Shown here: positions 20,495 through 30,744 of the stretch, piece after piece
How positions within the stretch are numbered: position 1 is the first letter of the stretch
How the letters are laid out: the number at the start of each line of letters is the position of its first letter
Assembly (NCBI RefSeq): GCF_026013905.1
Contig: NZ_CP110257.1
Span: 3,284,565 to 3,348,564 of the forward strand
Source of the DNA: Schlegelella aquatica
Lineage (GTDB): Bacteria; Pseudomonadota; Gammaproteobacteria; Burkholderiales; Burkholderiaceae_C
Reading direction: 5' to 3'
Length of the DNA stretch: 64,000 bases
Made by a program: the position numbers and the translations under genes
The notes under the pieces: model-generated
What the model was told of the DNA's origin: nothing
The model's input: the letters and a program-made list of their open reading frames with translations, nothing else
Databases searched by the model: none

Positions 20495-21163
20495 TCGCTT
20501 GGCGCTGGGGAACGCTCTCGGGGCGGCGGCAAGGTGCTTGCGGCGGGTGGAGCGCTGCGCGGCAGGGGGTGGGCGGCGGGGGCTCATGCTCGAGCGGTCG
20601 GGCCCCGCGGGGCCCGACTCCGCTGTGGTGCTCGGGGCTCGGGTCCGCCGCCGAACTCGCTGCGCTCACTGCGTTCGCTGCGCTCGAACATCGGCGGCGA
20701 GTATGAGGACGTGGCGCGCTGGCGCGCGCTGACCCGAGCCCCTGCGCTCCTCGCCGCCCGAGAAATCGCCCCCACCACCCACCCCCTGCCGCTCGGGCAC
20801 CGGCGTGCCCTTCGCTCAGGCGTGGGGAGGGTCGGGGCGCCGCACCCGTCGGTGCTGGTCACCCGTTGTTCTCCTTCTTCTGCTTCTTCGCATGCTACCC
20901 GCCGTGTCGCAGGCCGGTGGGCGTGCCTGCGGGCGCAGGCCCTGGTTCGCGGTGTCCTGACGGGTGAGCCACTTGGCTCGTGTTGATGAGGCCACCTCCC
21001 GCCCCGCTCGGTGGCCGACCGCGATGGGGCCGAAGCCCGCAGGCTCCCCACCGGCCGCACGCTCCACCCGCCGCAGTACCACCCCTGACCTCTACGAACC
21101 CCACCACCACCCCCAAAAGCCGATCAGCCCAAGAAAGACTGCCGGCACTGGGCTCCTTGGGCT
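20495..21163. other. 670-bp gene-free region rich in repeats
   Basis: It contains degenerate GCTGCGCTC-type repeats (about 20650-20695) and then the right copy of the dispersed element. Short frames in it are arginine/alanine-rich and non-conserved in appearance; none is supported. Confidence 0.6.
20715..21095 (-). repeat. Dispersed repeat element, right copy (inverted relative to 16119-16630)
   Basis: Read on the minus strand from about 21095 downward it gives the same blocks in the same order as the left copy: GGTACTGCGGCGGGTGGAGC, GGGGAGCCTGCGGGCTTCGG, the CCACCGAGCGGGGCGGGAGG block, AACACGAGCCAAGTGGCTCA, the GCAGGCACGCCCACCGGCC end, the GAAGAAG tract (about 20865-20892) and the GGGGCTCGGGTCAGCGCGC segment (about 20738-20760). 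Only one full ~200-bp unit is present here. Confidence 0.8.
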
Positions 21164-21745
21164 TCAACCCCCAGCGTCGTCGCGCTTCAGCCGCTCGCTG
21201 TTCCAGTACACGTCGTCGCCACCGAGCCCGTCGAGGTTCGCACGGTTCAGCACCCGGGCGAGCACGAAGAGCAGATCCGACAGCCGGTTCAGGTACTGGC
21301 GGGCCGCGTCTCGCACCGCCTCGTGCTGGCCAAGCGCCACCACCGCGCGCTCGGCGCGGCGGGCCACCGTGCGGGCCACGTGCGCCAGGGCCGCGCTGCG
21401 CGTGCCAGCCGGCAGGATGAATTCTTTCAGCCGGGGCAGCTGCGCGTTGTAGTGCGCCAGCGCTTCGTCCAGCCGGGCGACGGCCTGCGTCTTGAGCAGC
21501 TCGAAGCCGGGCATCGACAGCTCGCCGCCCAGGTTGAACAGCTCGTGCTGGATGGTCACCAGCAGCTCGCGCACGTCCTGCGGCAACGGCTCGGCCAGGA
21601 GCACGCCCAGGTGCGAGTTGAGCTCGTCCACGTCGCCCATCGCGTGGACGCGCAAATGGTCCTTCGACACACGGGTGCCATCGCCCAAGCCGGTGGTGCC
21701 GTCGTCGCCCGTGCGCGTGGCGATCTGCGAGAGCCGGTTGCCCAT
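21164..21745 (-). CDS. Cob(I)alamin adenosyltransferase (PduO type)
   Basis: 193 aa from ATG 21745. The N-terminus MGNRLSQIATRTGDDGTTGLGDGTRVSK carries the PduO-type ATP-binding TRTGDxGTTxLxxG motif. VDELNSHLG and the helix SDLLFVLARVLNR (D-x-L-F-x-x-A-R-x-x-N) are the other conserved blocks. It transfers adenosyl from ATP to cob(I)alamin, making coenzyme B12. Transcribed in the same direction as metY upstream, separated by the 79-bp tandem repeat. Confidence 0.93.
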   Translation of the reverse strand: MGNRLSQIATRTGDDGTTGLGDGTRVSKDHLRVHAMGDVDELNSHLGVLLAEPLPQDVRELLVTIQHELFNLGGELSMPGFELLKTQAVARLDEALAHYNAQLPRLKEFILPAGTRSAALAHVARTVARRAERAVVALGQHEAVRDAARQYLNRLSDLLFVLARVLNRANLDGLGGDDVYWNSERLKRDDAGG

Positions 21746-21795
21746 GTCGTCTCCTCTTCGTCGCAACCCAGTGTACCGGGCACGCGGCCCTGGGC

Positions 21796-22140
21796 GGCCC
21801 GGCTCCGGGCGGCCGCGCGCCGGGCATCGTATCTTTGCCCCCGGGGCGTGCGCCCCACCCCCCGCGGGGGTGACGGCCCGGCTCCGGGCGGCCGCGCGCC
21901 GGGCATCGTATCTTTGCCCCCGGGCATGCGCCCCACCCCACGCGGGGGTGACGGCCCGGCTCCGGGCGGCCGCGCGCCGGGCATCGTATCTTTGCCCCCG
22001 GGGCATGCGCCCCACCCCCCGCGGGGGTGACGGCCCGGCTCCGGGCGGCCGCGCGCCGGGCATCGTATCTTTGCCCCCGGGGCGTGCGCCCCACCCCCCG
22101 CGGGGGTGACGGCCCGGCTCCGGGCGGCCGCGCGCCGGGC
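21796..22140 (-). repeat. Tandem repeat, four ~79-bp units plus a 30-bp partial unit
   Basis: Units begin at 21796, 21875, 21953, 22032 and 22111 (periods 79, 78, 79, 79; the last is cut at 22140). Each contains GGCCCGGCTCCGGGCGGCCG, GCATCGTATCTTTGCCCCC, a variable CATGCG/CGTGCG, and CCCCGCGGGGGTGAC. GCCCGGC/GCCGGGC and CCCCCGCGGGGG can form hairpins in each unit. The periods are not multiples of three and no frame crosses cleanly, so it is not coding. It fills the gap between metY's stop and the adenosyltransferase. Confidence 0.92.
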
Positions 22141-22141
22141 C

Positions 22142-23413
22142 TTAGGCCACCTGCAGCGCCTGGTCGAGGTCGGCGATCAGGTCCTCGACGTGCTCGATGC
22201 CGATCGACAGGCGCACCATGTCCTCCGTCACGCCCGCCTGCTGCAGCTCGTGCGGTGCCAGCTGGCGGTGCGTGGTGGAGGCCGGGTGGCACGCGAGCGA
22301 GCGCACGTCGCCGATGTTGACCAGGCGCGTGAAGAGCTTGAGCGCATCCTGGAAACGCGCGCCGGCCTCGCGGCCGCCCTCGACGCCGAAGCTCACGATG
22401 CCCGAGGCGCGCCCGCCCATGTAGCGCTGCGCCAGCGCGTGCTCGGGGCTCCCGGGCAGGCCGGCGTAACGCACCCACCGCACCTTCGGATGGCCCTGCA
22501 GATGCTGCGCGATGCGCAGCGCGTTGTCGCAGATGCGGTCCATGCGCAGGGCGAGGGTCTCCAGCCCCTGCAGGATCAGGAAGCAGTTGAGCGGCGAGAT
22601 CGCGGCGCCCATGTTGCGCAGAGGCACCACGCGGGCGCGGCCGATGTAAGCCGCCGGCCCCAGCGCTTCGGTGTAGACCACGCCGTGATACGAGACGTCC
22701 GGTTCGTTGAGCGACTTGAAGCGCTCCTTGTGTTGCGCCCACGGGAAGCGGCCGGAATCGACGATGACGCCGCCCAGCGCATTGCCGTGGCCGCCGATGT
22801 ACTTGGTCAGCGAGTGCACGACGATGTCCGCCCCGTGCTCGAACGGGCGGCACAGGTAGGGGCTGGGCACGGTGTTGTCCACGATGAGCGGCACGCCGTG
22901 GCGGTGGGCGATGTCGGCCAGGCGGGCGAAGTCGGTGACGTTGCCGCGCGGGTTGCCGATCGACTCGCAGAACACCGCCTTCGTGCGCGCATCGATGTGG
23001 CGCTCGAAGCTCGACGGATCGGCCGGGTCGGCGAAGCGCACTTCGATGCCCTGCTGCGGGAAGGTGTGCGCGAACAGGTTGTAGGTGCCGCCGTACAGCG
23101 TCGAAGACGCGACGATGTTGTCGCCCACGCCCGCGATGGTCTGGATCGCCGCCGTGATGGCCGCCATGCCGGAGGCCAGGGCCAGGGCGCCGACGCCGCC
23201 CTCCAGGTCGGCCAGGCGCTGCTCGAGCACGGCCTGGGTCGGGTTCATGATGCGGGTGTAGATGTTGCCCTGCACCTTCAGGTCGAACAGGTCGGCACCG
23301 TGCTGGGTGTTGTCGAACGCGTACGAGACGGTCTGGTAGATCGGGACCGCGACCGCGCGGGTGGTCGGGTCTGGCGCCTGGCCGGCGTGCACGGTGCGGG
23401 TTTCGAAACGCAT
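22142..23413 (-). CDS. metY: O-acetylhomoserine sulfhydrylase (PLP-dependent Cys/Met metabolism enzyme)
   Basis: 423 aa from ATG 23413, with AGGAGG nine bases upstream. Cys/Met gamma-family features: the N-terminal ETRTVHAGQAPDPTTRAVAVPIYQTVSY, the aldimine lysine in HSLTKYIGGHGNALGG, and SSTLYGGTYNLF. The longer ~420-aa size and the loop RVVPLRNMGAAISPLNCFLILQGLETL favour MetY (O-acetylhomoserine + sulfide or methanethiol) over cystathionine synthase. Cytosolic, methionine biosynthesis. Confidence 0.93.
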   Translation of the reverse strand: MRFETRTVHAGQAPDPTTRAVAVPIYQTVSYAFDNTQHGADLFDLKVQGNIYTRIMNPTQAVLEQRLADLEGGVGALALASGMAAITAAIQTIAGVGDNIVASSTLYGGTYNLFAHTFPQQGIEVRFADPADPSSFERHIDARTKAVFCESIGNPRGNVTDFARLADIAHRHGVPLIVDNTVPSPYLCRPFEHGADIVVHSLTKYIGGHGNALGGVIVDSGRFPWAQHKERFKSLNEPDVSYHGVVYTEALGPAAYIGRARVVPLRNMGAAISPLNCFLILQGLETLALRMDRICDNALRIAQHLQGHPKVRWVRYAGLPGSPEHALAQRYMGGRASGIVSFGVEGGREAGARFQDALKLFTRLVNIGDVRSLACHPASTTHRQLAPHELQQAGVTEDMVRLSIGIEHVEDLIADLDQALQVA

Positions 23414-23587
23414 GGGTCCTCCTGATGGTGGTGCAAAGGACGGCGGCGGGGCGGTGCGAGCGCTCGCGCCGCAGCGAGTGCGAGTGTACGGGCCCCACCG
23501 AGGGGGGCTCGTTTGAGTCCGCGGGCGACAGCGCGTATCCTGAGGTGTGGCGCCGCGTTGCGATGAGCGCCCCCGGAGTCCTTGCCG
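23414..23587. other. Divergent promoter region between metY and the FAD dehydrogenase
   Basis: 174 bp. On the minus strand a GTACACT -10-like element lies upstream of metY. No known riboswitch fold is visible by eye. Confidence 0.3.
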
Positions 23588-25024
23588 ATGAATGCCCCCG
23601 ACCCCCTGCCCGCCGCGATGAGCGTCATCGCGCCGCAGATCGCCCCCCGCCCCGTGCCGCCCGCCCTCATCGAGGCGCTGCGTGAGCGTTTCGGCGAGCG
23701 GTGCTCCACCGCCGCCGCGGTACGCGAGCAGCACGGCCGCGACGAATCGCCCTTCGACGTGCCGCCGCCGGAGGCGGTCGTCTTCGCCGAGAGCAACGAG
23801 GACGTGGCCGACGCGGTGCGCCTGGCCGCCCGGCACGAGGTGCCGGTCATCCCCTACGGCGCGGGCTCCTCGCTCGAAGGGCATCTGCTCGCGGTGCAAG
23901 GCGGCATCAGCATCGACCTGTCGCGCATGAACCGGGTGCTCGCCGTGCACGCCGAGGACCTGACGGCCACCGTGCAGGCCGGCGTCACGCGCACGCAGCT
24001 CAACGCGGCGATCCGCGACACGGGCCTGTTCTTTCCGATCGACCCGGGGGCCGACGCGTCCATCGGCGGCATGACGGCCACGCGCGCCAGCGGCACGAAC
24101 GCGGTGCGCTACGGCACGATGCGCGAGAACGTGCTGGGGCTCACCGTGGTGACGGCCAGTGGCGAGATCGTGCGCACCGGCACGCGCGCAAGGAAGTCCA
24201 GCGCCGGCTACGACCTCACGCGGCTGTTCGTCGGCAGCGAGGGCACGCTGGGCATCATGACCGAGATCACGGTGCGCCTGTACCCGCACCCGGAGGCCAT
24301 CTCCGCCGCGATCTGCAGCTTCCCGACGCTGGCCGCGGCGGTGCAAACGACCATCCAGATCATCCAACTCGGCGTGCCCATCGCGCGCTGCGAGCTGCTG
24401 GACACCAACGCCGTGCGCGCCGTCAACCGGCACGACCGCCTCAGCCTGCGCGAAGGGCCGATGCTGCTGATGGAGTTCCACGGCACGCCCGCGAGCGTGA
24501 AGGAGCAGGCCGAGCTGGTGCAGGAGATCGCGCGCGAGCACGGCGGCGAGGACTTCGAATGGGCCACGACGCCCGAGGAGCGCACCCGGCTGTGGACGGC
24601 GCGCCACCACGCCTACCTCGCCGCGTTGCAGATGAAGCCCGGCTGCCGGGCCGTGACGACCGACGCCTGCGTGCCGATCTCGCGTCTGGCCGACTGCCTG
24701 CTGGCCACCATCGACGAGGCCGACGCCGCCGGCCTGCCTTACTTCGTGGTGGGCCACGTGGGCGATGGCAACTTCCACATGGGCTACCTCATCGACCCGG
24801 CACGACCCGAAGAGCGCGAACTCGCCGAGGACCTGAACCGCCGGCTCGTGGCACGCGCGATCGGGCTCGAAGGCACCTGCACCGGCGAGCACGGCATCGG
24901 ACTGCACAAGATGGGCTTCCTGCGCGAGGAGGCCGGCGACGGCGCGATCGCACTGATGCGCGCGGTCAAGCACGCGCTCGACCCGAAGAACATCATGAAC
25001 CCGGGCAAGATCTTCCCCTGGTGA
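23588..25024 (+). CDS. FAD-linked D-lactate/glycolate dehydrogenase family protein
   Basis: 478 aa from ATG 23588 (a TTG two codons earlier is less likely). FAD_binding_4 motif VPVIPYGAGSSLEGHLLAV (about 85-103) and FFPIDPGADASIGGMTATRASGTNAVRYGTMRENVLGL are typical. The C-terminal FAD-oxidase domain has GHVGDGNFHMGYLID and GTCTGEHGIGLHKMGFL, with the catalytic GEHG histidine. This is the D-lactate dehydrogenase (cytochrome)/GlcD superfamily; the substrate cannot be set. No Fe-S subunit gene is adjacent, favouring the single-subunit D-lactate type. Confidence 0.88.
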   Translation: MNAPDPLPAAMSVIAPQIAPRPVPPALIEALRERFGERCSTAAAVREQHGRDESPFDVPPPEAVVFAESNEDVADAVRLAARHEVPVIPYGAGSSLEGHLLAVQGGISIDLSRMNRVLAVHAEDLTATVQAGVTRTQLNAAIRDTGLFFPIDPGADASIGGMTATRASGTNAVRYGTMRENVLGLTVVTASGEIVRTGTRARKSSAGYDLTRLFVGSEGTLGIMTEITVRLYPHPEAISAAICSFPTLAAAVQTTIQIIQLGVPIARCELLDTNAVRAVNRHDRLSLREGPMLLMEFHGTPASVKEQAELVQEIAREHGGEDFEWATTPEERTRLWTARHHAYLAALQMKPGCRAVTTDACVPISRLADCLLATIDEADAAGLPYFVVGHVGDGNFHMGYLIDPARPEERELAEDLNRRLVARAIGLEGTCTGEHGIGLHKMGFLREEAGDGAIALMRAVKHALDPKNIMNPGKIFPW

Positions 25025-26014
<990 letters not shown>

Positions 26015-26042
26015 GCAGCGCCTGGCCGCCCGAGGGCCGCCG

Positions 26043-26459
26043 ATGAGCGCCCTCGTCCTCGACGCGTCCGCGACGCTCGCCTGGTGCTTCCGCGAGGAGC
26101 AGACCGAGCGCGCGCTCGCGCTGCTGGACCGCGTGGCCGACCACGGCGCGGTGGTGCCGGCCCTGTGGCACCTGGAGGTCGCGAACATGCTGCTCAACGC
26201 CGAGCGCCGGCAGCGGGCGACGCAATCGGTGATCGCCGAAATCCTCGCCAGCCTGGACCAGCTGCCCATCGACACCGACGGGGCCGCCGCGCGGCTGATG
26301 CGCCACGACGTGCTGCCTTTGGCGCGCGCGCAGGGCCTGACGGTTTACGATGCCGCCTACCTCGAACTGGCGATGCGCCGCCACCTGCCGCTGGCCACGC
26401 TGGACGCCGACCTGCGCCGGGCCGCCCGGGCGGTGGGCGTGGACCTGATCGAACTGTGA
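26043..26459 (+). CDS. PIN-domain ribonuclease toxin (VapC family)
   Basis: 138 aa. PIN acidic residues are recognisable: D7 in [13 protein letters not shown]43-type in [11 protein letters not shown]101-type in [16 protein letters not shown] and a last Asp in [12 protein letters not shown]. It is expected to cut specific RNAs (often initiator tRNA or rRNA) unless neutralised by the upstream Phd-type antitoxin. Its coding ends 10 bp before parA. Confidence 0.9.
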   Translation: MSALVLDASATLAWCFREEQTERALALLDRVADHGAVVPALWHLEVANMLLNAERRQRATQSVIAEILASLDQLPIDTDGAAARLMRHDVLPLARAQGLTVYDAAYLELAMRRHLPLATLDADLRRAARAVGVDLIEL

Positions 26460-26469
26460 CCCCCACCTG

Positions 26470-27240
26470 ATGGCCAAGATCTTCTGCATCGCCAACCAGA
26501 AAGGCGGCGTCGGCAAGACGACCACCGCCGTGAACCTCGCTGCCGGGCTGGCCAAGGTGGGGCAGCGCGTGCTGCTCGTCGACCTCGACCCGCAAGGCAA
26601 CGCCACCATGGGCTCCGGCGTGGACAAGCGCGCCCTGCCCCACACCGTCTACGACGTGCTGATCGACGCGGCCACCATCCCCGAGGCCCGGGCGCGCTCG
26701 GCGCTGGGCGGCTACGACGTGCTGGGCGCCAACCGCGAGCTGGCGGGCGCCGAGGTCGAATTGGTGGACCTCGAACGCCGCGAGCGGCGCCTGAAGGAAG
26801 CGCTGGCCGCCGTCGCAGGCGACTATGACTTCGTGCTCATCGACTGCCCGCCGAGCCTGTCGATGCTCACGCTCAACGGCCTGGTCAGCGCGCACGGTGT
26901 GATCGTGCCGATGCAATGCGAGTACTTCGCCCTCGAAGGCCTGTCGGACCTGGTCAACACCATCAAGCAGGTGCACGCCAACCTGAACCCCGAGCTCAAG
27001 ATCATCGGCCTGTTGCGCGTGATGTACGACCCGCGCATCACACTGCAAAGCCAGGTGAGCGACCAGCTCAAGCAGCACTTCGGCGACAAGGTGTTCAACA
27101 CCGTCATTCCGCGCAACGTGCGCCTGGCCGAGGCGCCCAGCTACGGGCAGCCGGGCGTGGTGTTCGACCCGGCCTCCAAGGGCGCCCAGTCGTACGTCGA
27201 GTTCGCGCGCGAGATGGTCGCCCGCATCGCCACGATGTGA
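26470..27240 (+). CDS. parA: Chromosome partitioning ATPase ParA (Soj)
   Basis: 256 aa. The deviant Walker A is [17 protein letters not shown] near the N-terminus ([18 protein letters not shown]), with [14 protein letters not shown] (Walker A') and [18 protein letters not shown] (Walker B region). A short N-terminus without a DNA-binding extension marks the chromosomal Soj type. It works with ParB and the parS sites at 14.2 and 15.2 kb to segregate the origin region. Confidence 0.96.
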   Translation: MAKIFCIANQKGGVGKTTTAVNLAAGLAKVGQRVLLVDLDPQGNATMGSGVDKRALPHTVYDVLIDAATIPEARARSALGGYDVLGANRELAGAEVELVDLERRERRLKEALAAVAGDYDFVLIDCPPSLSMLTLNGLVSAHGVIVPMQCEYFALEGLSDLVNTIKQVHANLNPELKIIGLLRVMYDPRITLQSQVSDQLKQHFGDKVFNTVIPRNVRLAEAPSYGQPGVVFDPASKGAQSYVEFAREMVARIATM

Positions 27241-27253
27241 CCGGCGCGCCGCG

Positions 27254-27802
27254 ATGAACGACGCCGTCCGCATCCTCCTGCTGCCCGGCTGGCTCGACTC
27301 CGGCCCCGGGCACTGGCAAACGCGCTGGGAGGCCCTGCACGGCGACCGCCGCGTCGTGCAGGACGACTGGGAGTGGCCCAAACGCGGCGACTGGATGGCG
27401 CGGCTCGAAGAAGAGATCCTGGCCGACCCCAGGCCGGCCGCGTTCGTCGCGCACAGCCTGGGCTGCCAGCTGGTGGCCGCCTGGGCCGCGCACTCGCGCC
27501 ACACCGACCGCGTGCGCGGCGCGCTGCTGGTCGCCCCGCCCGACACCGAGCGCCCCGACACCCCGCCCCAGCTGCACGGCTGGCGGCCGATCGTGCGGCA
27601 GCGCCTGCCCTTTGCTGCCACCGCCGTCGTCAGCACCGACGACCCCTTCTGCGCGCCCGAGCGTGCGGCCGAGATGGCCGCGGCCTGGGGCGCCACGCTG
27701 GTGCAGATCGGCGCGCGCGGCCACATCAACGCCGAGTCGGGCCTGGGCGACTGGCCGCAAGGCCGCCAGCTGCTCGACGCGCTGCTCGCGCCGCAATCCT
27801 GA
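27254..27802 (+). CDS. RBBP9/YdeN-family alpha/beta hydrolase
   Basis: 182 aa. ILLLPGWLDSGPGHWQTRWE is the typical RBBP9 start; the nucleophile Ser is in AFVAHSLGCQLVAAWAA (HSLG), Asp in STDDPFCAP, and His in GARGHINAESGLGDWPQG. A serine hydrolase of unknown substrate. It is inserted between parA and parB, 13 bp after parA and 19 bp before parB, and must be co-transcribed with them. Confidence 0.88.
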   Translation: MNDAVRILLLPGWLDSGPGHWQTRWEALHGDRRVVQDDWEWPKRGDWMARLEEEILADPRPAAFVAHSLGCQLVAAWAAHSRHTDRVRGALLVAPPDTERPDTPPQLHGWRPIVRQRLPFAATAVVSTDDPFCAPERAAEMAAAWGATLVQIGARGHINAESGLGDWPQGRQLLDALLAPQS

Positions 27803-27821
27803 TTCCTCTCTGGTGCCGCCC

Positions 27822-28796
27822 ATGGTCACGAAAAAACCCAAAGGCCTCGGCCTCGGACTCGAAGCCCTGCTGGGCCCCAAGGTGAGCGACACGCCCGGCC
27901 CCTCGCCCGCGGGCGAGGGCCCGCCCTCCACGCTCAAGGTCTCGCAACTGCAGGCCGGCAAGTACCAGCCGCGCACCCGCATGGACGAGGGCTCGCTCTA
28001 CGAGCTGGCCGAAAGCATCAAGGCCCAGGGCATCATGCAGCCCATCCTGGTGCGCCCGCTGGGCGCATCAGCACAGGCGCCGGACGACAAGCCGCAGGGC
28101 TCTTCCCCGGCGCCGGGCGCATCGCACCGGCCCGGCGGCCTGCCCCGCTACGAGATCATCGCCGGCGAGCGGCGCTTTCGCGCCGCTCAACTCGCCGGGC
28201 TGGACGAAGTGCCGGTGTTGGTGCGCGACGTGGCCGACGAGGCCGCCGCGGCCATGGCCCTCATCGAGAACATCCAGCGCGAGGATCTCAACCCGCTGGA
28301 AGAAGCGCAGGGCCTGCACCGCCTGGTGCACGAATTCGGCCTGACGCACGAGCAGGCCGCGCAGGCCGTGGGCCGCTCGCGCAGCGCGGCGAGCAACCTG
28401 CTGCGCCTCTTGCAACTGGCCGAGCCCGTGCAGCAGATGCTCATGGCCGGCGACCTCGACATGGGCCACGCGCGCGCGCTCTTGTCGCTCGAGCCGGCCC
28501 AGCAGATCCTCGCCGCGCACGAGATCGTCGCCAAGAAGCTCAACGTGCGCGAGGCCGAGAAGCTCGTGACCCGCACGCAGCAAGCGCGCCAGGCGCCGCT
28601 CTTGCGCGTCAAGCAGGACAAGCCGCGCGACCTCGTGCGCATCGAGGAGGAGCTCTCCGACCACCTCACCGCCGCCGTCGAGATCCGCATCAAGAAGCGC
28701 ACCAAGCGCGGCGAGCAAGGCGAAATCGCGATCGCCTTCGGCTCGCTCGACGAGCTCAACGGCCTGCTCGACAAGCTGGGGCTCGGCGCGCGCTGA
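27822..28796 (+). CDS. parB: Chromosome partitioning protein ParB (Spo0J)
   Basis: 324 aa. The N-terminal KGLGLGLEALLG box (ParA-interacting region) is followed by VSQLQAGKYQPRTRMDE, CTPase/ParB-N elements (YEIIAGERRFRAAQLAGLDEVPVLVRD, GENIQREDLNPLEEAQGL with the ENIQR motif), and HTH RSRSAASNLLRLLQL. An insert of about 35 residues rich in Ala/Pro/Gly separates ILVRPLG from YEIIAGERR. It binds parS and spreads by CTP-driven clamping. Confidence 0.95.
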   Translation: MVTKKPKGLGLGLEALLGPKVSDTPGPSPAGEGPPSTLKVSQLQAGKYQPRTRMDEGSLYELAESIKAQGIMQPILVRPLGASAQAPDDKPQGSSPAPGASHRPGGLPRYEIIAGERRFRAAQLAGLDEVPVLVRDVADEAAAAMALIENIQREDLNPLEEAQGLHRLVHEFGLTHEQAAQAVGRSRSAASNLLRLLQLAEPVQQMLMAGDLDMGHARALLSLEPAQQILAAHEIVAKKLNVREAEKLVTRTQQARQAPLLRVKQDKPRDLVRIEEELSDHLTAAVEIRIKKRTKRGEQGEIAIAFGSLDELNGLLDKLGLGAR

Positions 28797-28901
28797 GGGC
28801 GCCTCCCGTGCGGTCACGCAGTTCTGAAGCCCCGCTCCGCTGGGTGCCCGGGCGCGCTGAGCCGCCCCTCACGCGAGCCCCGGAAGGCCCCAAGGGCCTC
28901 T

Positions 28902-30212
28902 TCAGCCGCCCACCGAGCGTGCCGGCTCCCCGCCAGCCAGCCACTGCTCGCACACCTCGCTCAAGCGCGCTTGCCAGGCGTCGATCGCGGGCGTCAGGAG
29001 CACCCCGCGCGACGGGCGCCACTGGCGCCGCAGGAAGCGCACCACGGCCCGGGCCTGCCAGGCGGCCTCGCGGCCCAGCAGCGTGAGTTCGGCCGCCACC
29101 GCGTCGTCGATCGCCTCACGCGACAGCCACGCGAGCTGCTCCGCGCTCACCCCGGCGCCTGCCATGCTGCGCAAGACGCGATCGACTTGCTCGTGCGTGC
29201 GGGCCACCGCCGTGCGGGCCTGCTCGTCCGGCAGGCTCGCCCGGGCCGCCACCTCCCGCCATTGCCCGAGCACGTCGGCCAGCTCGCGCAGTCGCGGCAA
29301 GGCGTCGCCCCGGCAGGGCACGCGCGCCAGCGCCTCGCGCACGCCCGGCTCCAGCAGGCGCACGATGTCGGACAGCAAGGTCGCGTCGTAGCGATCCCGG
29401 TTCATCCGCAGCGCCAGCGAGAGCCTCAACTCGGGCGAATCCGACTCGCACTTGAACATGGCCGTGGCCACCTCGGCCACCGCCAGCACGCGCCCCAGCG
29501 GGCTGATCGCGTCCGCGCGCAAAGCCCGGGGATAGCCGGAGCCATCCAGCAGCTCGTGATGCTCCAGGATCGCGCGCACCACGTCCTTCGGATACTCGTG
29601 GTGGCGCTCGGCGAGCAAGGCCCCCGTCACCGGATGCGCATACAGCTGGCGGCGCTGCTCGCTGTTGAGCCGGTGCTCCGGCTGCCACAGCACCGGGTCG
29701 GCGTAGAGCATGCCCAGGTCGTGCAGCAGCCCCGCCGCCACCGCCACCGCCACGTCGTGCCGCGACGCAACCGGCGTCCACACCAGGTAGCCCGCGGTGA
29801 TGGCAGCGAGCACCGAATGATCGAAGAGGGCCGGGTAATTTTCGCGTGCGAGCGTCAAGCTGAAGGCCACCGGCGCCGGCAAAGGCGTGCTCTCGAGCGC
29901 ATGCAGCACCACCTCCCGCGTCTTGGCCGCTGCGAGCATCCGGGCGAAGAAGTCCCAGCGCTGCAACGCCTCCTGCGCGACCTCGCGCAACACCCGCCCC
30001 GTCACCGAGGGCTCGCTGGCCAGGCACTCATCCACCGGCTGCGAAAGCCTGTGCTGCGTCAGGCGCTCGTACAGGCGCTCGTCCACCCCCACGCCTTGGT
30101 CCAGCAACTTCACCCCCTGCACGTTGTAGACGGCCCGCGTCGTCACCACCGGTCGCTTGCGGTGCAGGCGCGTGACGGCCAGCAGGTAATGCTTCGGGTC
30201 CGGGGGGTTCAT
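28902..30212 (-). CDS. HD-GYP-domain protein, putative c-di-GMP phosphodiesterase
   Basis: 436 aa from ATG 30212. The HD pair is GLLHDLGMLYADP (about 165-177), with HPVTGALLAERHHEYPKDVVRAILEHHELLDGSGYPRAL carrying HPxxG, HHE and the GYP motif. HD-GYP proteins hydrolyse c-di-GMP with a di-iron centre. The N-terminal ~110 residues resemble a sensory region but have no clear domain, and no membrane helix is obvious. It is convergent with parB. Confidence 0.85.
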   Translation of the reverse strand: MNPPDPKHYLLAVTRLHRKRPVVTTRAVYNVQGVKLLDQGVGVDERLYERLTQHRLSQPVDECLASEPSVTGRVLREVAQEALQRWDFFARMLAAAKTREVVLHALESTPLPAPVAFSLTLARENYPALFDHSVLAAITAGYLVWTPVASRHDVAVAVAAGLLHDLGMLYADPVLWQPEHRLNSEQRRQLYAHPVTGALLAERHHEYPKDVVRAILEHHELLDGSGYPRALRADAISPLGRVLAVAEVATAMFKCESDSPELRLSLALRMNRDRYDATLLSDIVRLLEPGVREALARVPCRGDALPRLRELADVLGQWREVAARASLPDEQARTAVARTHEQVDRVLRSMAGAGVSAEQLAWLSREAIDDAVAAELTLLGREAAWQARAVVRFLRRQWRPSRGVLLTPAIDAWQARLSEVCEQWLAGGEPARSVGG

Positions 30213-30318
30213 CAACGGCGCAGACAAGGCGTGGCAGGGGAGGCGATCCCCGCATTATCGGCAGGCCCGGCGCTCGACGGGCATCTCGAACATCGTCGGC
30301 TTGGGCGGGCGCTGCAGA

Positions 30319-30744
30319 TCAGTCGCCGATCCGCTCCCACAGCGTGATGCCATAGGCCGAGCCGAGGTCGGGCAGCCGCTCGCCCGGCTGGACCCTCACG
30401 TGGCGCCTGTGTTCGTCCACCGATTGCCACACGCCGCCTTGCGGGGCCGGCTCGCCGGCTTTGATGCGAGGCGGTGACACTTCCGCTCGCCAATCGTCGG
30501 GCCAGTCGATGGGGCCGGTGTATTCCTCGTCAAGAATCCAGTCGTCGGTGCCCTCGTATGTCCACATGTCGTCCACCGTATAGCGGATGTTTTGTGCCAT
30601 ACGCGCCATCGGTGTCCAGTACTTGGCCTTGCGTATCACCTCGACCCATTGGTGGTGCAGACGCAGCATCTCCTCGTGGTACTCGAACGATGCGAACTTG
30701 CGCTTGAGCCACTCCTTGCGCAAACGCTTCTCTTCTTCTGGCAT
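30319..30744 (-). pseudogene. Chimeric, internally deleted copy of the 241-aa immunity-like gene
   Basis: The frame reads MPEEEKRLRKEWLKRKFASFEYHEEML then skips about 85 codons relative to the intact paralogue at 32044-32769, rejoining at KYWTPMARMAQNIRYTV and running to GITLWERIGD. Its 5' side (about 30757-30800) is a nearly exact copy of the first 36 bp of the neighbouring 357-aa gene (MSEPILLPYDVPR), but out of frame. It looks like a recombination remnant. A 141-aa product from ATG 30744 is possible, and a longer one from 30867 is not convincing. Function in doubt. Confidence 0.8.

Noticed and set aside
20584..21060. A 158-codon minus-strand frame containing ERSERSERSE-like repeats
   Set aside because: The protein is made of the GCTGCGCTC repeats and the dispersed repeat; it has no domain, start signal or conserved neighbour.
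21796..22140. The 79-bp repeat as a possible CRISPR array
   Set aside because: The repeated units are contiguous with no unique spacers of constant length, and no cas genes are near.
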